Shown piece by piece: positions 1 to 9,661 of a stretch of DNA of 64,000 nucleotides. Positions within the stretch are counted from its first letter, which is position 1. Every line of letters starts with the position of its first letter. The stretch is from Burkholderia sp. HI2500 (GTDB taxonomy: Bacteria; Pseudomonadota; Gammaproteobacteria; Burkholderiales; Burkholderiaceae). Both the position numbers and the translations under genes were made by a program. Below the pieces are notes generated by a model that was not told the DNA's origin, did not search any database, and saw only the letters and a list, made by a program, of their open reading frames with translations. The stretch lies in NCBI RefSeq assembly GCF_002223055.1, contig NZ_NKFL01000005.1, forward strand, positions 930,001 through 994,000, given 5' to 3'.

Positions 1-255
1 CGCCTGCCACAAGTCGTAAGCGGATTGCTGGGCGAGCCACAGATCCGCGCGACCGCCGTTCTCCTCGCCAAGCCACGCCTCGATGCGCAACGCCATTTCC
101 GGCGAGATCCCCGCATGACCATGCAGAATGCGCGACAACGCCGCACGCGTGACGCCGAGTTGCGCCGCGGCCTCGGTGACGGTCAGGCCGAATGCCGGCA
201 GCACGTCGTCGCGCAGCGCTTCGCCCGGATGCGGCGGATTGAAGATGCGAGTCAT
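1..255 (-). CDS. higA: HigA-type antitoxin, XRE-family HTH (3' end outside window)
   Basis: Partial: 85 codons are visible from the ATG at 255 and the frame stays open to the window edge. The protein opens with [16 protein letters not shown], the start typical of HigA antitoxins ('HPGE.L...'), followed by a helix-turn-helix ([19 protein letters not shown], about residues 28-46) and the HigA continuation '[14 protein letters not shown]'. The family binds and neutralises the HigB RNase and represses its own operon. It lies 13 nt downstream of the higB stop on the same strand, in the usual toxin-first higBA order. The assignment is firm; only the C-terminus is missing. Confidence 0.92.
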   Translation of the reverse strand, partial: MTRIFNPPHPGEALRDDVLPAFGLTVTEAAAQLGVTRAALSRILHGHAGISPEMALRIEAWLGEENGGRADLWLAQQSAYDLWQA

Positions 256-268
256 CGCTTGAATCACC

Positions 269-547
269 TCAGTGGTAGTCCTGGTAATCAACCAGGACGG
301 CATCGGCGCCGTCGAAACTGAACGTCAGACGCCAGTTGCTGCTCACGCTCGCCGCGAAATGGCCGTCCAGTCCACGGGCAAGGCCGTGAAACCGCCAGCC
401 CGGCACGTTCATGTCGAGCGGCCGGCTCGCGACGTCGAGACGTGCAAGCTGGCGTCGTAACCTTGGCGCATGGTCGGGCCGGATGCCGGCCTTGTTCCCG
501 CTCGTGAAAAACGCTTCCAGCCCCTTGTGCTGCCACGACTTGATCAT
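269..547 (-). CDS. higB: HigB-type toxin, RelE/ParE superfamily
   Basis: A 92-residue protein starting [22 protein letters not shown]. It ends with the '[21 protein letters not shown]' region that is characteristic of HigB ('YR..F......V..VDY.DYH'). Family members are ribosome-dependent mRNA interferases held inactive by HigA. I chose the ATG at 547 because it gives the canonical MIKSF/W start; an ATG at 604 would add 19 residues that overlap the promoter and operator. The arginines in '[13 protein letters not shown]' and the C-terminal 'DYH' match the family. The higA ATG follows after 13 nt. Adjacent genes are housekeeping, so this pair looks like a small insertion next to dapF. Confidence 0.92.
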   Translation of the reverse strand: MIKSWQHKGLEAFFTSGNKAGIRPDHAPRLRRQLARLDVASRPLDMNVPGWRFHGLARGLDGHFAASVSSNWRLTFSFDGADAVLVDYQDYH

Positions 548-592
548 GGATCTCCCACGTTCGAGTCGCGATGTCGACAGCATGGCCCATGC

Positions 593-632
593 GTATAGCC
601 ACACTATACGAATCGCTTGATTGCCTTGTCAA
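593..632 (-). promoter_or_regulatory. higBA promoter with overlapping inverted-repeat operator
   Basis: Reading the minus strand there is a perfect -35 TTGACA (632-627), an 18-nt spacer and a -10 TATAGT (608-603). A perfect 6+6 bp inverted repeat, GTATAG-N5-CTATAC (593-609), covers the -10 element. This is the usual arrangement for toxin-antitoxin autorepression, so it is probably the HigA operator. The operator function is an inference. Confidence 0.75.
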
Positions 633-929
633 TTTGACCTGTACGAAAGTACGCGTCCACGCCATCCCGTGTTTTCGCCAAACCCTGCTGGCACCACGAC
701 AGGCCCGTCACACCGCATCAATCTGCCCGTCTATCGCACACGCGACCAGTCGACCGATCGACAGATGCGCCCCATTTCGCCCCCACCCGCCCCCGCCCGC
801 GCAGGACGCCCCTGTCGGCTGCATGTATCATTTGCGGTTGAGATCAGCACGACGAACGAGGCCGCCCGGCATGGCGCGGCGTCGCGCACGCCGCGCTGAC
901 CGCTTGTTCGCCATGGAAATCCGGACCCA
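633..929. other. Intergenic stretch between higBA promoter and dapF
   Basis: About 300 bases with no convincing gene. Short open frames on both strands encode Arg/Pro/Ala-rich sequence without recognisable domains. No strong promoter or terminator was seen. The dapF promoter should lie here but I could not identify it. Confidence 0.5.
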
Positions 930-1799
930 GTGAAACTCTCGTTCACCAAGATGCACGGCGCGGGCAACGACTTCGTCGTGCTCGACGGCTATTCGCGCGC
1001 ATTGCCGCCGCTCACCGAAGCGCAGGTGCGTGCGCTCGCCAACCGCCACTTCGGCATCGGCGCCGACCAGCTGCTGCTCGTCGAGAAACCGACCGTCGAC
1101 GGCGTCGATTTCAAGTACCGGATCTTCAATTGCGACGGCGGCGAAGTCGAACACTGCGGCAACGGTGCGCGCTGCTTCGTGAAGTTCGTCAGCGACCGCG
1201 GCCTGACCGACAAGCGCAGCGTGCGCGTGCAGGTGATGAAGGGCCTGATCACGCTGACGATGCAGGACAACGGCGAAGTCGTCGTCGACATGGGTGCGCC
1301 CGTGTTCACGCCGGCCCAGGTGCCGTTCGACGCAGCGGGCCTCGACGGCCGCACCGAGGGGCGCGACACGCTGTGGCCGCTCGACGTCGGCGGTGCGACG
1401 CGCTGGATCTCGACGGTCACGATGGGCAACCCGCACGCGGTGCAGGTCGTCGACGATGCCGAAGCGTATCCGGTGCTCGAAGAAGGCCCGCTGATCGAGC
1501 ACCACGCGCGCTTCCCGGAGCGCGTGAACGCCGGCTTCATGCAGATCGTGTCGCGCAGCGAAGTGAAGCTGCGCGTGTACGAACGCGCGGCGGGCGAGAC
1601 GCTCGCGTGCGGCACCGGCGCGTGCGCGGCGGTCGCGGCCGGCATCCGGCGCGGCCTGCTCGATTCGCCGGTGACCGTGCACACGCACGGCGGCACGCTG
1701 ACGATCAGCTGGGACGGCGCGCGCGACGAAGCCGCCGCGCTGATGATGGCCGGGCCCGCCACGACCGTGTTCGAAGGCGAGATCGACCTGCCCGCCTGA
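930..1799 (+). CDS. dapF: Diaminopimelate epimerase
   Basis: Interconverts LL- and meso-diaminopimelate, supplying lysine and the peptidoglycan cross-linking residue; cytoplasmic. The 289-residue protein has the family start [20 protein letters not shown] and both catalytic cysteine motifs: CGNGARC (Cys76) and [10 protein letters not shown] (Cys227). The start is a GTG at 930, fixed by alignment to the conserved N-terminus. Length is normal (about 275-290). It is followed after 37 nt by the DUF484 gene and then xerC, the same dapF-DUF484-xerC order found in many Proteobacteria, so co-transcription is likely. Confidence 0.97.
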   Translation: MKLSFTKMHGAGNDFVVLDGYSRALPPLTEAQVRALANRHFGIGADQLLLVEKPTVDGVDFKYRIFNCDGGEVEHCGNGARCFVKFVSDRGLTDKRSVRVQVMKGLITLTMQDNGEVVVDMGAPVFTPAQVPFDAAGLDGRTEGRDTLWPLDVGGATRWISTVTMGNPHAVQVVDDAEAYPVLEEGPLIEHHARFPERVNAGFMQIVSRSEVKLRVYERAAGETLACGTGACAAVAAGIRRGLLDSPVTVHTHGGTLTISWDGARDEAAALMMAGPATTVFEGEIDLPA

Positions 1800-1836
1800 C
1801 CCTGCAACGTCCTTGATAACTGAACGCTCCCGCCAC

Positions 1837-2565
1837 ATGAACGATCGCGAAGTCGCCGACTACCTGCTCGCCAATCCCGAATTCTTCGCGCAGCACGCCG
1901 AACTGCTCGCGACGATCCGCCTCGCGAACCCGCACGGCAAGGCCGCGATCTCGCTGCAGGAGCGGCAGATGGAGATGCTGCGCGACAAGAACAAGCATCT
2001 CGAGCGCCGGCTCGCCGAACTCGTGCGCTACGGCCACGAGAACGACAGCCTGTCCGCGAAGTTCAGCCGCTGGACCGCACGCGTGATCGCGGAACGCGAT
2101 CCGTACGCGCTGCCGCGCACGATCGCCGACGGCATCGCCGAAGTCTTCGACGTGCCGCAGACGGCGCTGCGCGTGTGGGATGTCGCCGACACCTACTCGC
2201 AAGCCGACTTCGCGCGCCAGGTCGGCGAGGAAGTGCGCCTGTTCACGAACGGGCTGTCGACGCCGTACTGCGGGGCGAACACGGGCTTCGAGGCCGCGCA
2301 GTGGCTCGCGCCCGCGGTCGCCGCCCCGGCCGCGAATGCGGCGGAAGGCGCGGAAGCCGCGTCTTCCGCCGGCGACGGCTCGGCCGCTTCGGTCGCGCTG
2401 CTCGCGCTGCGTGCGCCGCTCGCCGGCAACGATGCGCCCGCGTTCGGCCTGCTCGTGCTCGGCTCGCCCGACCCGCGCCGCTTCCACGACGGGATGGCCA
2501 CCGACTTCCTCGCGCAGATCGCGACGCTCGCGAGCGCCGCCCTCACGCGCCTGCTGCCGCACTGA
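1837..2565 (+). CDS. DUF484 family protein (GAF-like)
   Basis: A 242-residue cytoplasmic protein of unknown biochemical role. The start MNDREVADYLLANPEFFAQH and the segment 'ISLQERQMEMLRDKNKHLERRL' (a coiled coil at about residues 45-75) are diagnostic of DUF484. The C-terminal part resembles a GAF fold and ends in 'MATDFLAQIATLASAALTRLLPH'. An alanine-rich insertion lies at about residues 160-188. I chose the ATG at 1837; an upstream ATG at 1813 would add eight residues not seen in the family. It sits between dapF and xerC, with 14 nt to xerC, as it does in enterics. Confidence 0.9.
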   Translation: MNDREVADYLLANPEFFAQHAELLATIRLANPHGKAAISLQERQMEMLRDKNKHLERRLAELVRYGHENDSLSAKFSRWTARVIAERDPYALPRTIADGIAEVFDVPQTALRVWDVADTYSQADFARQVGEEVRLFTNGLSTPYCGANTGFEAAQWLAPAVAAPAANAAEGAEAASSAGDGSAASVALLALRAPLAGNDAPAFGLLVLGSPDPRRFHDGMATDFLAQIATLASAALTRLLPH

Positions 2566-2579
2566 TCCTGCCGCACGCG

Positions 2580-3500
2580 ATGACAGACGATCCGATCGCC
2601 GCCTACCTGTCGAACCTGAAGCACGTCAGGCAGCTGTCGGAACACACGCTGCGCGGCTACACGCACGAACTCGACGAGCTGAAGAAGCTCGCGAACGGCC
2701 GGCCGCTCGACGCGCTGACGGCCGCCGACATGCGCGGCGCAGTCGCGCGCGCACATTCGGGCGGGCTGTCCGCCCGGTCGATCTCGCACCGGCTGTCCGC
2801 GTGGCGCGCGTTCTACCGCTGGCTCGCGCAGCGCGTCGAGATGCCCGCGAACCCGGTCGCCGCGGTGCGCGCACCGAAACGCGCGAAGACCTTGCCGAAG
2901 GCGCTGTCGGTCGACGATGCATCGGCGCTGATGGACGCGCCGCTCGCCAACACGACCGAAGGCATCCGCGATCACGCGATTCTCGAGCTGTTCTATTCGT
3001 CGGGACTGCGCCTTGCCGAGCTGATCGGTCTCGACGTGATGTACACGCAGGCCGACGGCTACCGCTCGACCGGCTGGCTCGACCTCGCCGAAGCCGAAGT
3101 CACCGTGCGCGGCAAGGGCAACAAGGAGCGCAAGGTGCCGGTCGGCCGCAAGGCGATCGATGCGCTGAATGCATGGCTCGCGGTGCGCGGCGAATTCGTG
3201 AAGCACGATCCGCATCCGCTGTTCGTGTCCGTGCGCGGCAACCGGATGTCGCCGGGCGTCGTGCGCGAGCGCGTGAAGCGCGCGGCACTCACCGCGGGCA
3301 TCCCCGCCAACGTTCATCCGCACGTGCTGCGCCATTCGTTCGCCACGCACGTGCTGCAGTCGAGCGGCGACCTGCGCGCGGTGCAGGAGCTGCTCGGCCA
3401 CGCGAGCGTCTCCGCGACGCAGGTCTACACGTCGCTCGACTTCCAGCATCTCGCGAAGATTTACGACAGCGCGCACCCGCGCGCGAAGAAGCGCGACTGA
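2580..3500 (+). CDS. xerC: Site-specific tyrosine recombinase XerC
   Basis: With XerD, it resolves chromosome dimers at dif during division. The 306-residue protein has an N-terminal SAM-like core-binding domain (about 1-85) and a catalytic domain with all six residues: Arg144 (SSGLRLAEL), Lys179 (GKGNKERK), His248 and Arg251 (HPHVLRH), His274 (LLGHAS) and Tyr283 (QVYTSLD). Between the Arg and Lys motifs there is an extra stretch (about residues 153-168, MYTQADGYRSTGW) not present in Escherichia coli XerC as I recall it. The ATG at 2580 gives the expected N-terminus. The third gene of the dapF cluster. Confidence 0.95.
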   Translation: MTDDPIAAYLSNLKHVRQLSEHTLRGYTHELDELKKLANGRPLDALTAADMRGAVARAHSGGLSARSISHRLSAWRAFYRWLAQRVEMPANPVAAVRAPKRAKTLPKALSVDDASALMDAPLANTTEGIRDHAILELFYSSGLRLAELIGLDVMYTQADGYRSTGWLDLAEAEVTVRGKGNKERKVPVGRKAIDALNAWLAVRGEFVKHDPHPLFVSVRGNRMSPGVVRERVKRAALTAGIPANVHPHVLRHSFATHVLQSSGDLRAVQELLGHASVSATQVYTSLDFQHLAKIYDSAHPRAKKRD

Positions 3501-3576
3501 CGCGCGTCCCGTGTTACCCGCCGCGCGCGGCGACCGGCCACGGCCGGCTTCGCGCACGGCCCATTTCGATCTCATC

Positions 3577-4791
3577 ATGCAAACCGTCACCCTCAAGCCG
3601 TCCAAGGAAAAATCGCTGCTGCGCCGCCATCCGTGGATCTACGCCAATGCGATCGACCGCGTCGACGGCAAGCCCGCGCCCGGCGCGACCGTGATCGTGC
3701 GCGCGCACGACGGCCGCTTCCTCGCGCGCGGCGCGTACAGCCCGCAATCGCAGATCCGCGTGCGCGTGTGGAGCTTCGACGAGAACGAGCCGATCGACCA
3801 CGCGTTCTTCAAGCGCCGCGTGCAGCGCGCGGTCGCGCACCGCACGACGATGGTGTCGGGCACGGGTGCGGTGCGGCTCGTGTTCGGCGAAGCCGACGGG
3901 CTGCCGGGGCTGATCGTCGACTATTACGTCGCGGACACCGCCGAAGCCGGCGCCGCGCCGCGCGGCCAGCTCGTCTGCCAGTTCATGGCCGCGGGCGTCG
4001 AGGCGTGGAAGGACGCGATCGTGAAGGCGCTCGTCGGCGCGACGGACTGCCCGAACGTGTACGAGCGCTCGGACGTATCGATCCGCGACAAGGAAGGGCT
4101 CGAACAGACGACCGGCGTGCTGGCCGGCGATGCGCCGCCCGCGACGCTGATCTCGACCGAAAACGGCGTGCGCTATCACGTCGACGTACCGAACGGCCAC
4201 AAGACGGGCTTCTACGTCGACCAGCGCGACAACCGCGCGCTGGTGGCGCAGTACGCGGCCGATCGCGACGTGCTGAACTGCTTCTGCTACACGGGCGGCT
4301 TCTCGCTCGCCGCGCTCAAGGGCGGCGCGAAGCGTGTCGTATCGATCGACTCGTCGGGCGATGCGCTCGCGCTCGCGCAGCAGAACGTCGTCGCCAACGG
4401 CTTCGACGCCGAACGCGCGACCTGGCTCGACGCCGACGCCTTCAAGACGCTGCGCCGCCTCGTCGACGAAGGCGAGCGTTTCGACCTGATCGTGCTCGAT
4501 CCGCCGAAGTTCGCGCCGACGCGCGACAGCGTCGATCGCGCGGCGCGCGCATACAAGGACATCAACCTGAGCGGCTTCAAGCTGCTGCGTCCGGGCGGCC
4601 TGCTGTTCACGTACTCGTGCTCGGGCGCGATCGACATGGACCTGTTCCAGAAGATCGTCGCGGGTGCGGCCGCCGACGCGAAGGTCGACGCGCGCATCCT
4701 GAAGCGCCTCGGCGCGGGCGTCGATCACCCGCTGCTCGCCGCCTTCCCGGAAGGCGAATATCTGAAGGGCCTGCTGTTGCAAATCGTCTGA
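3577..4791 (+). CDS. rlmI: Class I SAM-dependent rRNA (cytosine) methyltransferase, RlmI type
   Basis: A 404-residue protein with an N-terminal PUA domain (about 1-80, beginning MQTVTLKPSKEKSLLRRHPW) and a C-terminal Rossmann methyltransferase domain. SAM motif I is VLNCFCYTGGFS (232-243) and the catalytic/base-binding motif IV is DPPKFAPTR (308-316). This arrangement matches RlmI, the 23S rRNA m5C1962 methyltransferase. The site specificity is inferred from family only. The ATG at 3577 starts the PUA domain directly. It follows xerC after 76 nt on the same strand. Confidence 0.88.
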   Translation: MQTVTLKPSKEKSLLRRHPWIYANAIDRVDGKPAPGATVIVRAHDGRFLARGAYSPQSQIRVRVWSFDENEPIDHAFFKRRVQRAVAHRTTMVSGTGAVRLVFGEADGLPGLIVDYYVADTAEAGAAPRGQLVCQFMAAGVEAWKDAIVKALVGATDCPNVYERSDVSIRDKEGLEQTTGVLAGDAPPATLISTENGVRYHVDVPNGHKTGFYVDQRDNRALVAQYAADRDVLNCFCYTGGFSLAALKGGAKRVVSIDSSGDALALAQQNVVANGFDAERATWLDADAFKTLRRLVDEGERFDLIVLDPPKFAPTRDSVDRAARAYKDINLSGFKLLRPGGLLFTYSCSGAIDMDLFQKIVAGAAADAKVDARILKRLGAGVDHPLLAAFPEGEYLKGLLLQIV

Positions 4792-4885
4792 TCGCCCCGA
4801 TCTACGCGCGTAACCGTCCGCCGGCCGCGCCCGGGCGCCCGACGGATCAGCGCTCCCGCCTGTCGTTCGGACGACGGGCGAGGGC

Positions 4886-4914
4886 TTGACAGGTATGTTT
4901 CAATGGATGGTTGT
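4886..4914 (+). promoter_or_regulatory. Possible promoter of the COG0523 GTPase gene
   Basis: A perfect -35 hexamer TTGACA lies at 4886-4891, but the sequence 16-18 nt downstream (around GGTTGT) is a poor -10. I found no clear Zur-type palindrome between 4792 and 4991. Treat as tentative. Confidence 0.3.
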
Positions 4915-4991
4915 GCGCCCCGGCTGGCAAAGCCCCGGGCGCGACGCACATCCTGGTTTTGACCCCGATTCACGAACCACAGGCGATTGAC

Positions 4992-6071
<1,080 letters not shown>

Positions 6072-6567
6072 CGCGCGCGGGCAACCGCCGCACACGCCGC
6101 CGCGAGGCCGCCTCGCAGGCGGCTGCGGCGGCCGCGGGGCGCCCTTTTCGGGCAGGGTTTCGCCGTCATCGCTTTTTCGCGATTTGCGCGTTATATTTTC
6201 TAGATATTGGCGCAGCCGACGGGGATCGACCCGATACGGCGCCCGCTTGCGATTCAGTTACAATACGTGCCCGCTGGAGTACGGCAACAAACAGGCCCGG
6301 TTCTTGCTGAACCAGTTTTCCGGGCATCGCAACCGCGCCGGATCGCCAATCCGCCTCCCGGCCGCGGCCGATGCGATGTGCCGCGCAGCACACCGGTTCG
6401 CAGCGCGCGCAACTCCGCGCCAGGCCTATCCTGGTATTTGAGAACCGGTTTTCCAGAGGCTTTCGGCCCCGCGGCGGCAAATCGCAAATGATTGCAAGGG
6501 CGGTTGCGGGTAATCCCAAAGTGCAGGCAATATCTATCGATTTGCCGCACATTGAAGAAGCAAGCAG
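6072..6567. other. Long intergenic region and leader upstream of dksA
   Basis: About 500 bases without a convincing gene. It holds a small GC-rich hairpin just after the GTPase gene (GCCGCC-N5-GGCGGC, 6107-6123) and an AT-rich patch around 6188-6202 (TTATATTTTCTAGAT), the best place for a dksA promoter. A TACAAT hexamer lies at 6259-6264. Two similar segments, GAACCAGTTTTCC (from 6309) and GAACCGGTTTTCC (from about 6441), both sit in the presumed 5' leader. Confidence 0.5.
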
Positions 6568-6984
6568 ATGACGAAGAAACTCTTGACCGAAGCCGAAATC
6601 CTGAAGATGAGCGACAAGGATTACATGAATGAGGATCAGCTCGCCTTCTTCAAAAATCGGCTCGAACAGTTGCAGGCGGACATCCTCAAGAATGCAGGCC
6701 AGACGACCGAGAACCTGCGCGAGACGGTGATCGTGCCCGATCCCGCCGATCGCGCGACGATCGAGGAAGAGCACGCGCTCGAACTGCGTACGCGCGATCG
6801 CGAACGCAAGCTCCTCAAGAAGGTTCAGCAGTCGCTCGCCCGCATCGATTCCGGCGATTACGGCTGGTGCGAGGAAACCGGCGAGCCGATCGGCATTCCG
6901 CGCCTGCTCGCGCGTCCGACCGCCACGCTGTCGCTCGAAGCGCAAGAGCGCCGCGAGCTGCGCCAGAAGCTGTTCGGCGACTGA
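6568..6984 (+). CDS. dksA: DksA-family RNA polymerase-binding transcription factor with a degenerate zinc site
   Basis: Acts with ppGpp on RNA polymerase to control rRNA and amino-acid promoters. The 138-residue protein has the family coiled coil with the tip motif DPADRA (Asp58-Ala63, matching DxxDxA) and ends KLFGD. The C-terminal zinc-finger region reads WCEETGEP...ATLSLEAQ: only Cys101 remains, and the other three ligand positions are Thr104, Ser122 and Ala125. It is therefore a CxxT...SxxA type that probably does not need zinc. The upstream neighbour is a zinc-type GTPase. A strong terminator follows at 7021. Confidence 0.95.
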   Translation: MTKKLLTEAEILKMSDKDYMNEDQLAFFKNRLEQLQADILKNAGQTTENLRETVIVPDPADRATIEEEHALELRTRDRERKLLKKVQQSLARIDSGDYGWCEETGEPIGIPRLLARPTATLSLEAQERRELRQKLFGD

Positions 6985-7020
6985 TCGAGCGGCGTTCCGC
7001 TCAGACACGCTGCTTCCCGA

Positions 7021-7053
7021 AAGCGCGCGGCCTGCCGCGCGCTTTTTGTTTTT
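7021..7053 (+). terminator. Rho-independent terminator after dksA
   Basis: A perfect 10-bp stem, AAGCGCGCGG (7021-7030) with CCGCGCGCTT (7035-7044), a four-base loop, then a T-rich tract (TTTGTTTTT). Confidence 0.92.
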
Positions 7054-7104
7054 CCGGCACCGGTTCCCCGCCGGCCGCCGGCCGCCGATTTGCCCACCCC
7101 GCCT

Positions 7105-7132
7105 CTTGATATCCCGGCGCCCGCCCTAAAAT
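7105..7132 (+). promoter_or_regulatory. Candidate heat-shock-like promoter of hslVU
   Basis: CTTGATA (7105-7111) followed 12 nt later by CCCTAAAAT (7124-7132). This resembles a sigma-32 promoter (CTTGAA, then CCCCAT-like), although the spacing is slightly short. It can also be read as TTGATA-N15-TAAAAT. hslVU is sigma-32 controlled in other Proteobacteria; here that is an inference. Confidence 0.45.
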
Positions 7133-7230
7133 GAAACGGACGCGCGCCGGGCCGCTTCCCGGCGCACTGCGAGTTACGCGGCGGCGCCTCGCGCCCCCCG
7201 ACTCTTCCCCGTTTTTCTCAAGGAACGCAG

Positions 7231-7767
7231 ATGGAGCAATTTCACGGCACGACCATCGTTTCGGTCCGGCGCGGCGACAAGGTCGCGCTCGGCGGCGACG
7301 GCCAGGTAACCCTCGGCAACATCGTCATGAAGGGTGGCGCGCGGAAAGTGCGGCGGATCTACAACAACCAGGTGCTGGTCGGATTCGCGGGTGGCACCGC
7401 CGATGCGTTCTCGCTGCTCGACCGCTTCGAGGCGAAGCTCGAGAAGCACCAGGGCAACCTGACCCGTGCGGCCGTCGAGCTCGCGAAGGACTGGCGCACC
7501 GACCGGATGCTGCGTCGCCTCGAGGCGATGCTGATCACGGCCGACGCCACCACCACGCTCGTCATCACCGGCAACGGCGACGTGCTCGACCCCGAAGAAG
7601 GCATCTGCGCGATCGGCTCGGGCGGTGCGTATGCGCAGGCGGCAGCCCGCGCGCTCGCGGAGAACACCGAGCTGTCGCCGCGCGAGATCGTCGAGAAGTC
7701 GCTCGAGATTGCCGGCGACATGTGCATCTACACGAACCACAACCGCATCATCGAAACGATCGAGTAA
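7231..7767 (+). CDS. hslV: ATP-dependent protease proteolytic subunit HslV (ClpQ)
   Basis: Threonine peptidase that forms the two-ring core of the HslUV protease. The 178-residue precursor reads MEQFHG then TTIVSVRR: the catalytic Thr is residue 7, so a six-residue propeptide ending in Gly must be removed. The conserved GDGQVTLGN, the Lys in 'VMKG' and the GSGGAYA motif are present. Overlapping function with the downstream gene is clear: hslU starts 10 nt after the stop. An RBS (AAGGA) precedes the ATG. Confidence 0.97.
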   Translation: MEQFHGTTIVSVRRGDKVALGGDGQVTLGNIVMKGGARKVRRIYNNQVLVGFAGGTADAFSLLDRFEAKLEKHQGNLTRAAVELAKDWRTDRMLRRLEAMLITADATTTLVITGNGDVLDPEEGICAIGSGGAYAQAAARALAENTELSPREIVEKSLEIAGDMCIYTNHNRIIETIE

Positions 7768-7777
7768 GGACCGCACC

Positions 7778-9121
7778 ATGAGCACCATGACCCCTGCCGA
7801 GATCGTCTCGGAACTCGACAAGCACATCATCGGCCAGGCGAAGGCGAAGAAGGCCGTCGCGGTCGCGCTGCGCAACCGCTGGCGCCGCCAGCAGGTCGCC
7901 GACCCGCTGCGCCAGGAAATCACGCCGAAGAACATCCTGATGATCGGGCCGACGGGTGTCGGCAAGACCGAAATCGCACGCCGCCTCGCGAAGCTCGCGG
8001 ATGCGCCGTTCATCAAGATCGAAGCGACCAAGTTCACCGAAGTCGGCTATGTCGGCCGCGACGTCGACAGCATCGTGCGCGACCTGATCGAGATCTCGGT
8101 CAAGCAGACGCGTGAAACCGAGATGCGCAAGGTGCGCAGCAAGGCGACCGACCAGGCGGAAGACCGCATCCTCGATATCCTGCTGCCGCAACCGCGCGCG
8201 GTGGGCTTCGGCGGCAACGCCGAGCACGCGAACGACGACAACAACGTGACGCGCCAGACGTTCCGCAAGCGCCTGCGCGAAGGCCAGCTCGACGACAAGG
8301 AAGTCGAGCTCGATCTCGAGCAACCGTCGGCCGGCATGGACATCATGGCGCCGCCGGGGATGGAAGAGATGACCGAGCAGATCCGCTCGATGTTCTCGAA
8401 CCTCGGCAGCGGCAAGAAGCAGCGCCGCAAGGTGAAAATCAAGGAAGCGCTGAAGCTGCTGACCGACGAGGAAGCGGCGAAGATGCTCAACGACGAGGAA
8501 GTGAAGACGAAGGCCGTACAGAACGTCGAGCAGAACGGCATCGTGTTCCTCGATGAGATCGACAAGATCACGTCGCGCAACAACGAAGGCAGCGGCGGTG
8601 AAGTGTCGCGCCAGGGCGTGCAGCGCGACCTGCTGCCGCTCGTCGAAGGCACGACGGTCAACACGAAGTACGGGATGGTGAAGACCGATCACATCCTGTT
8701 CATCGCGAGCGGCGCGTTCCACCTCGCGAAGCCGAGCGACCTGATTCCGGAACTGCAGGGCCGCTTCCCGATCCGCGTCGAGCTCGACTCGCTGTCGGTG
8801 AACGATTTCGAGGCGATCCTCGTCGCGACCGACGCAAGCCTCGTCAAGCAGTACCAGGCGCTGCTCGCGACCGAAGACGTGCAGCTCGAATTCGCCGACG
8901 ACGGCATCCGCCGCCTCGCGGAGATTGCCTATTCGGTCAACGAGAAGACCGAGAACATCGGTGCGCGCCGGCTGTACACGGTGATCGAGAAGCTGCTCGA
9001 GGAAGTGTCGTTCTCGGCCGGCAACCATGCGGGCGAATGCGTGACGATCGACGCGAAGTATGTCGATCGCGCACTCGGCGAAGTGGCGCAGGACGAAGAC
9101 CTGTCGCGCTACGTGCTGTAA
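7778..9121 (+). CDS. hslU: ATP-dependent protease ATPase subunit HslU (ClpY)
   Basis: AAA+ unfoldase partner of HslV. The 447-residue protein starts [20 protein letters not shown] and has Walker A GPTGVGKT (57-64), the '[16 protein letters not shown]' segment that contains the pore loop GYVG, the I-domain (about 110-240, charged), and Walker B VFLDEIDK (256-263). The C-terminus ends DLSRYVL, the tail that docks into HslV. Length is typical (about 443-450). Followed by a strong terminator. Confidence 0.98.
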   Translation: MSTMTPAEIVSELDKHIIGQAKAKKAVAVALRNRWRRQQVADPLRQEITPKNILMIGPTGVGKTEIARRLAKLADAPFIKIEATKFTEVGYVGRDVDSIVRDLIEISVKQTRETEMRKVRSKATDQAEDRILDILLPQPRAVGFGGNAEHANDDNNVTRQTFRKRLREGQLDDKEVELDLEQPSAGMDIMAPPGMEEMTEQIRSMFSNLGSGKKQRRKVKIKEALKLLTDEEAAKMLNDEEVKTKAVQNVEQNGIVFLDEIDKITSRNNEGSGGEVSRQGVQRDLLPLVEGTTVNTKYGMVKTDHILFIASGAFHLAKPSDLIPELQGRFPIRVELDSLSVNDFEAILVATDASLVKQYQALLATEDVQLEFADDGIRRLAEIAYSVNEKTENIGARRLYTVIEKLLEEVSFSAGNHAGECVTIDAKYVDRALGEVAQDEDLSRYVL

Positions 9122-9139
9122 CGCGCGCGGCATCCGACG

Positions 9140-9176
9140 AAAAACGGGTGGCCCCTTACGGGGTCGCCCGTTTTTT
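9140..9176 (+). terminator. Rho-independent terminator after hslU
   Basis: A long stem, AAAAACGGGTGGCCCC paired with GGGGTCGCCCGTTTTT around the loop TTAC (9156-9159), ending in a run of six T (9171-9176). Confidence 0.93.
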
Positions 9177-9222
9177 CATGGCCATGCGATACGGCGCACG
9201 TACTGCCCCTGGAACGCGGTTG

Positions 9223-9252
9223 ATGGCAAGCGCTTCGGTGCGTCCCTATAAT
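9223..9252 (+). promoter_or_regulatory. Promoter candidate for the small membrane protein gene
   Basis: A perfect -10 TATAAT (9247-9252) with ATGGCA (9223-9228) 18 nt upstream as a weak -35. The ATG lies 37 nt downstream. Confidence 0.45.
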
Positions 9253-9288
9253 CTGGACTCCTCTGGCTACGAACAGACGCGCCTCCGA

Positions 9289-9651
9289 ATGACCATCTAC
9301 CCGTCCATCGCCGGCCGAATCGTGCCGGCCCTGCGCACGCTCACGCGCGCCGACATCCTGTCGCTCATGCGCCGGATCAGGCGGGAGTCGCTGCGGCGCT
9401 ACAACGTCGCGTTCGTACTCGCATGGCTGGGCACGCTGGCGGGTATCGCGCTCGCCAGCGTCGCGTTCAGCCTCGGCATCCAGTCCATCGCGACCGGGGT
9501 ATCGGCGAAGCCGTGGCCGCTGGCCGTTCCGATCGTGATCGGCGGGTTCGCGCCATTTCTCGCGAACCTCGTCTACTCGGCGCTCATCGCGCGCCTGCTG
9601 AAACGCGAGATCGTCGCCTGCCTGTCGCGGGCCTCGAGCTCGCCCGCCTGA
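9289..9651 (+). CDS. Small membrane protein of unknown function
   Basis: 120 residues from the ATG at 9289 (MTIYPSIAGRIVPALR). Two hydrophobic segments are visible: about 46-70 (VAFVLAWLGTLAGIALASVA) and about 82-106 (WPLAVPIVIGGFAPFLANLVY), separated by a short polar loop. The N-terminus is basic. I do not recognise the family. The start is chosen because a TATAAT box lies about 40 nt upstream; longer in-frame extensions run into the hslU terminator. It converges on the response-regulator gene, which ends only 10 nt away. Confidence 0.65.
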   Translation: MTIYPSIAGRIVPALRTLTRADILSLMRRIRRESLRRYNVAFVLAWLGTLAGIALASVAFSLGIQSIATGVSAKPWPLAVPIVIGGFAPFLANLVYSALIARLLKREIVACLSRASSSPA

Positions 9652-9661
9652 CGCGCCCCGC

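Noticed and set aside
828..1838. A 336-codon open frame on the minus strand opposite dapF
   Set aside because: Antisense shadow of dapF; no domains and unusual Arg/His composition.
4792..4991. Zur operator before the COG0523 GTPase gene
   Set aside because: I looked for a GTTATnnnATAAC-like palindrome and found none; only a lone TTGACA was seen.
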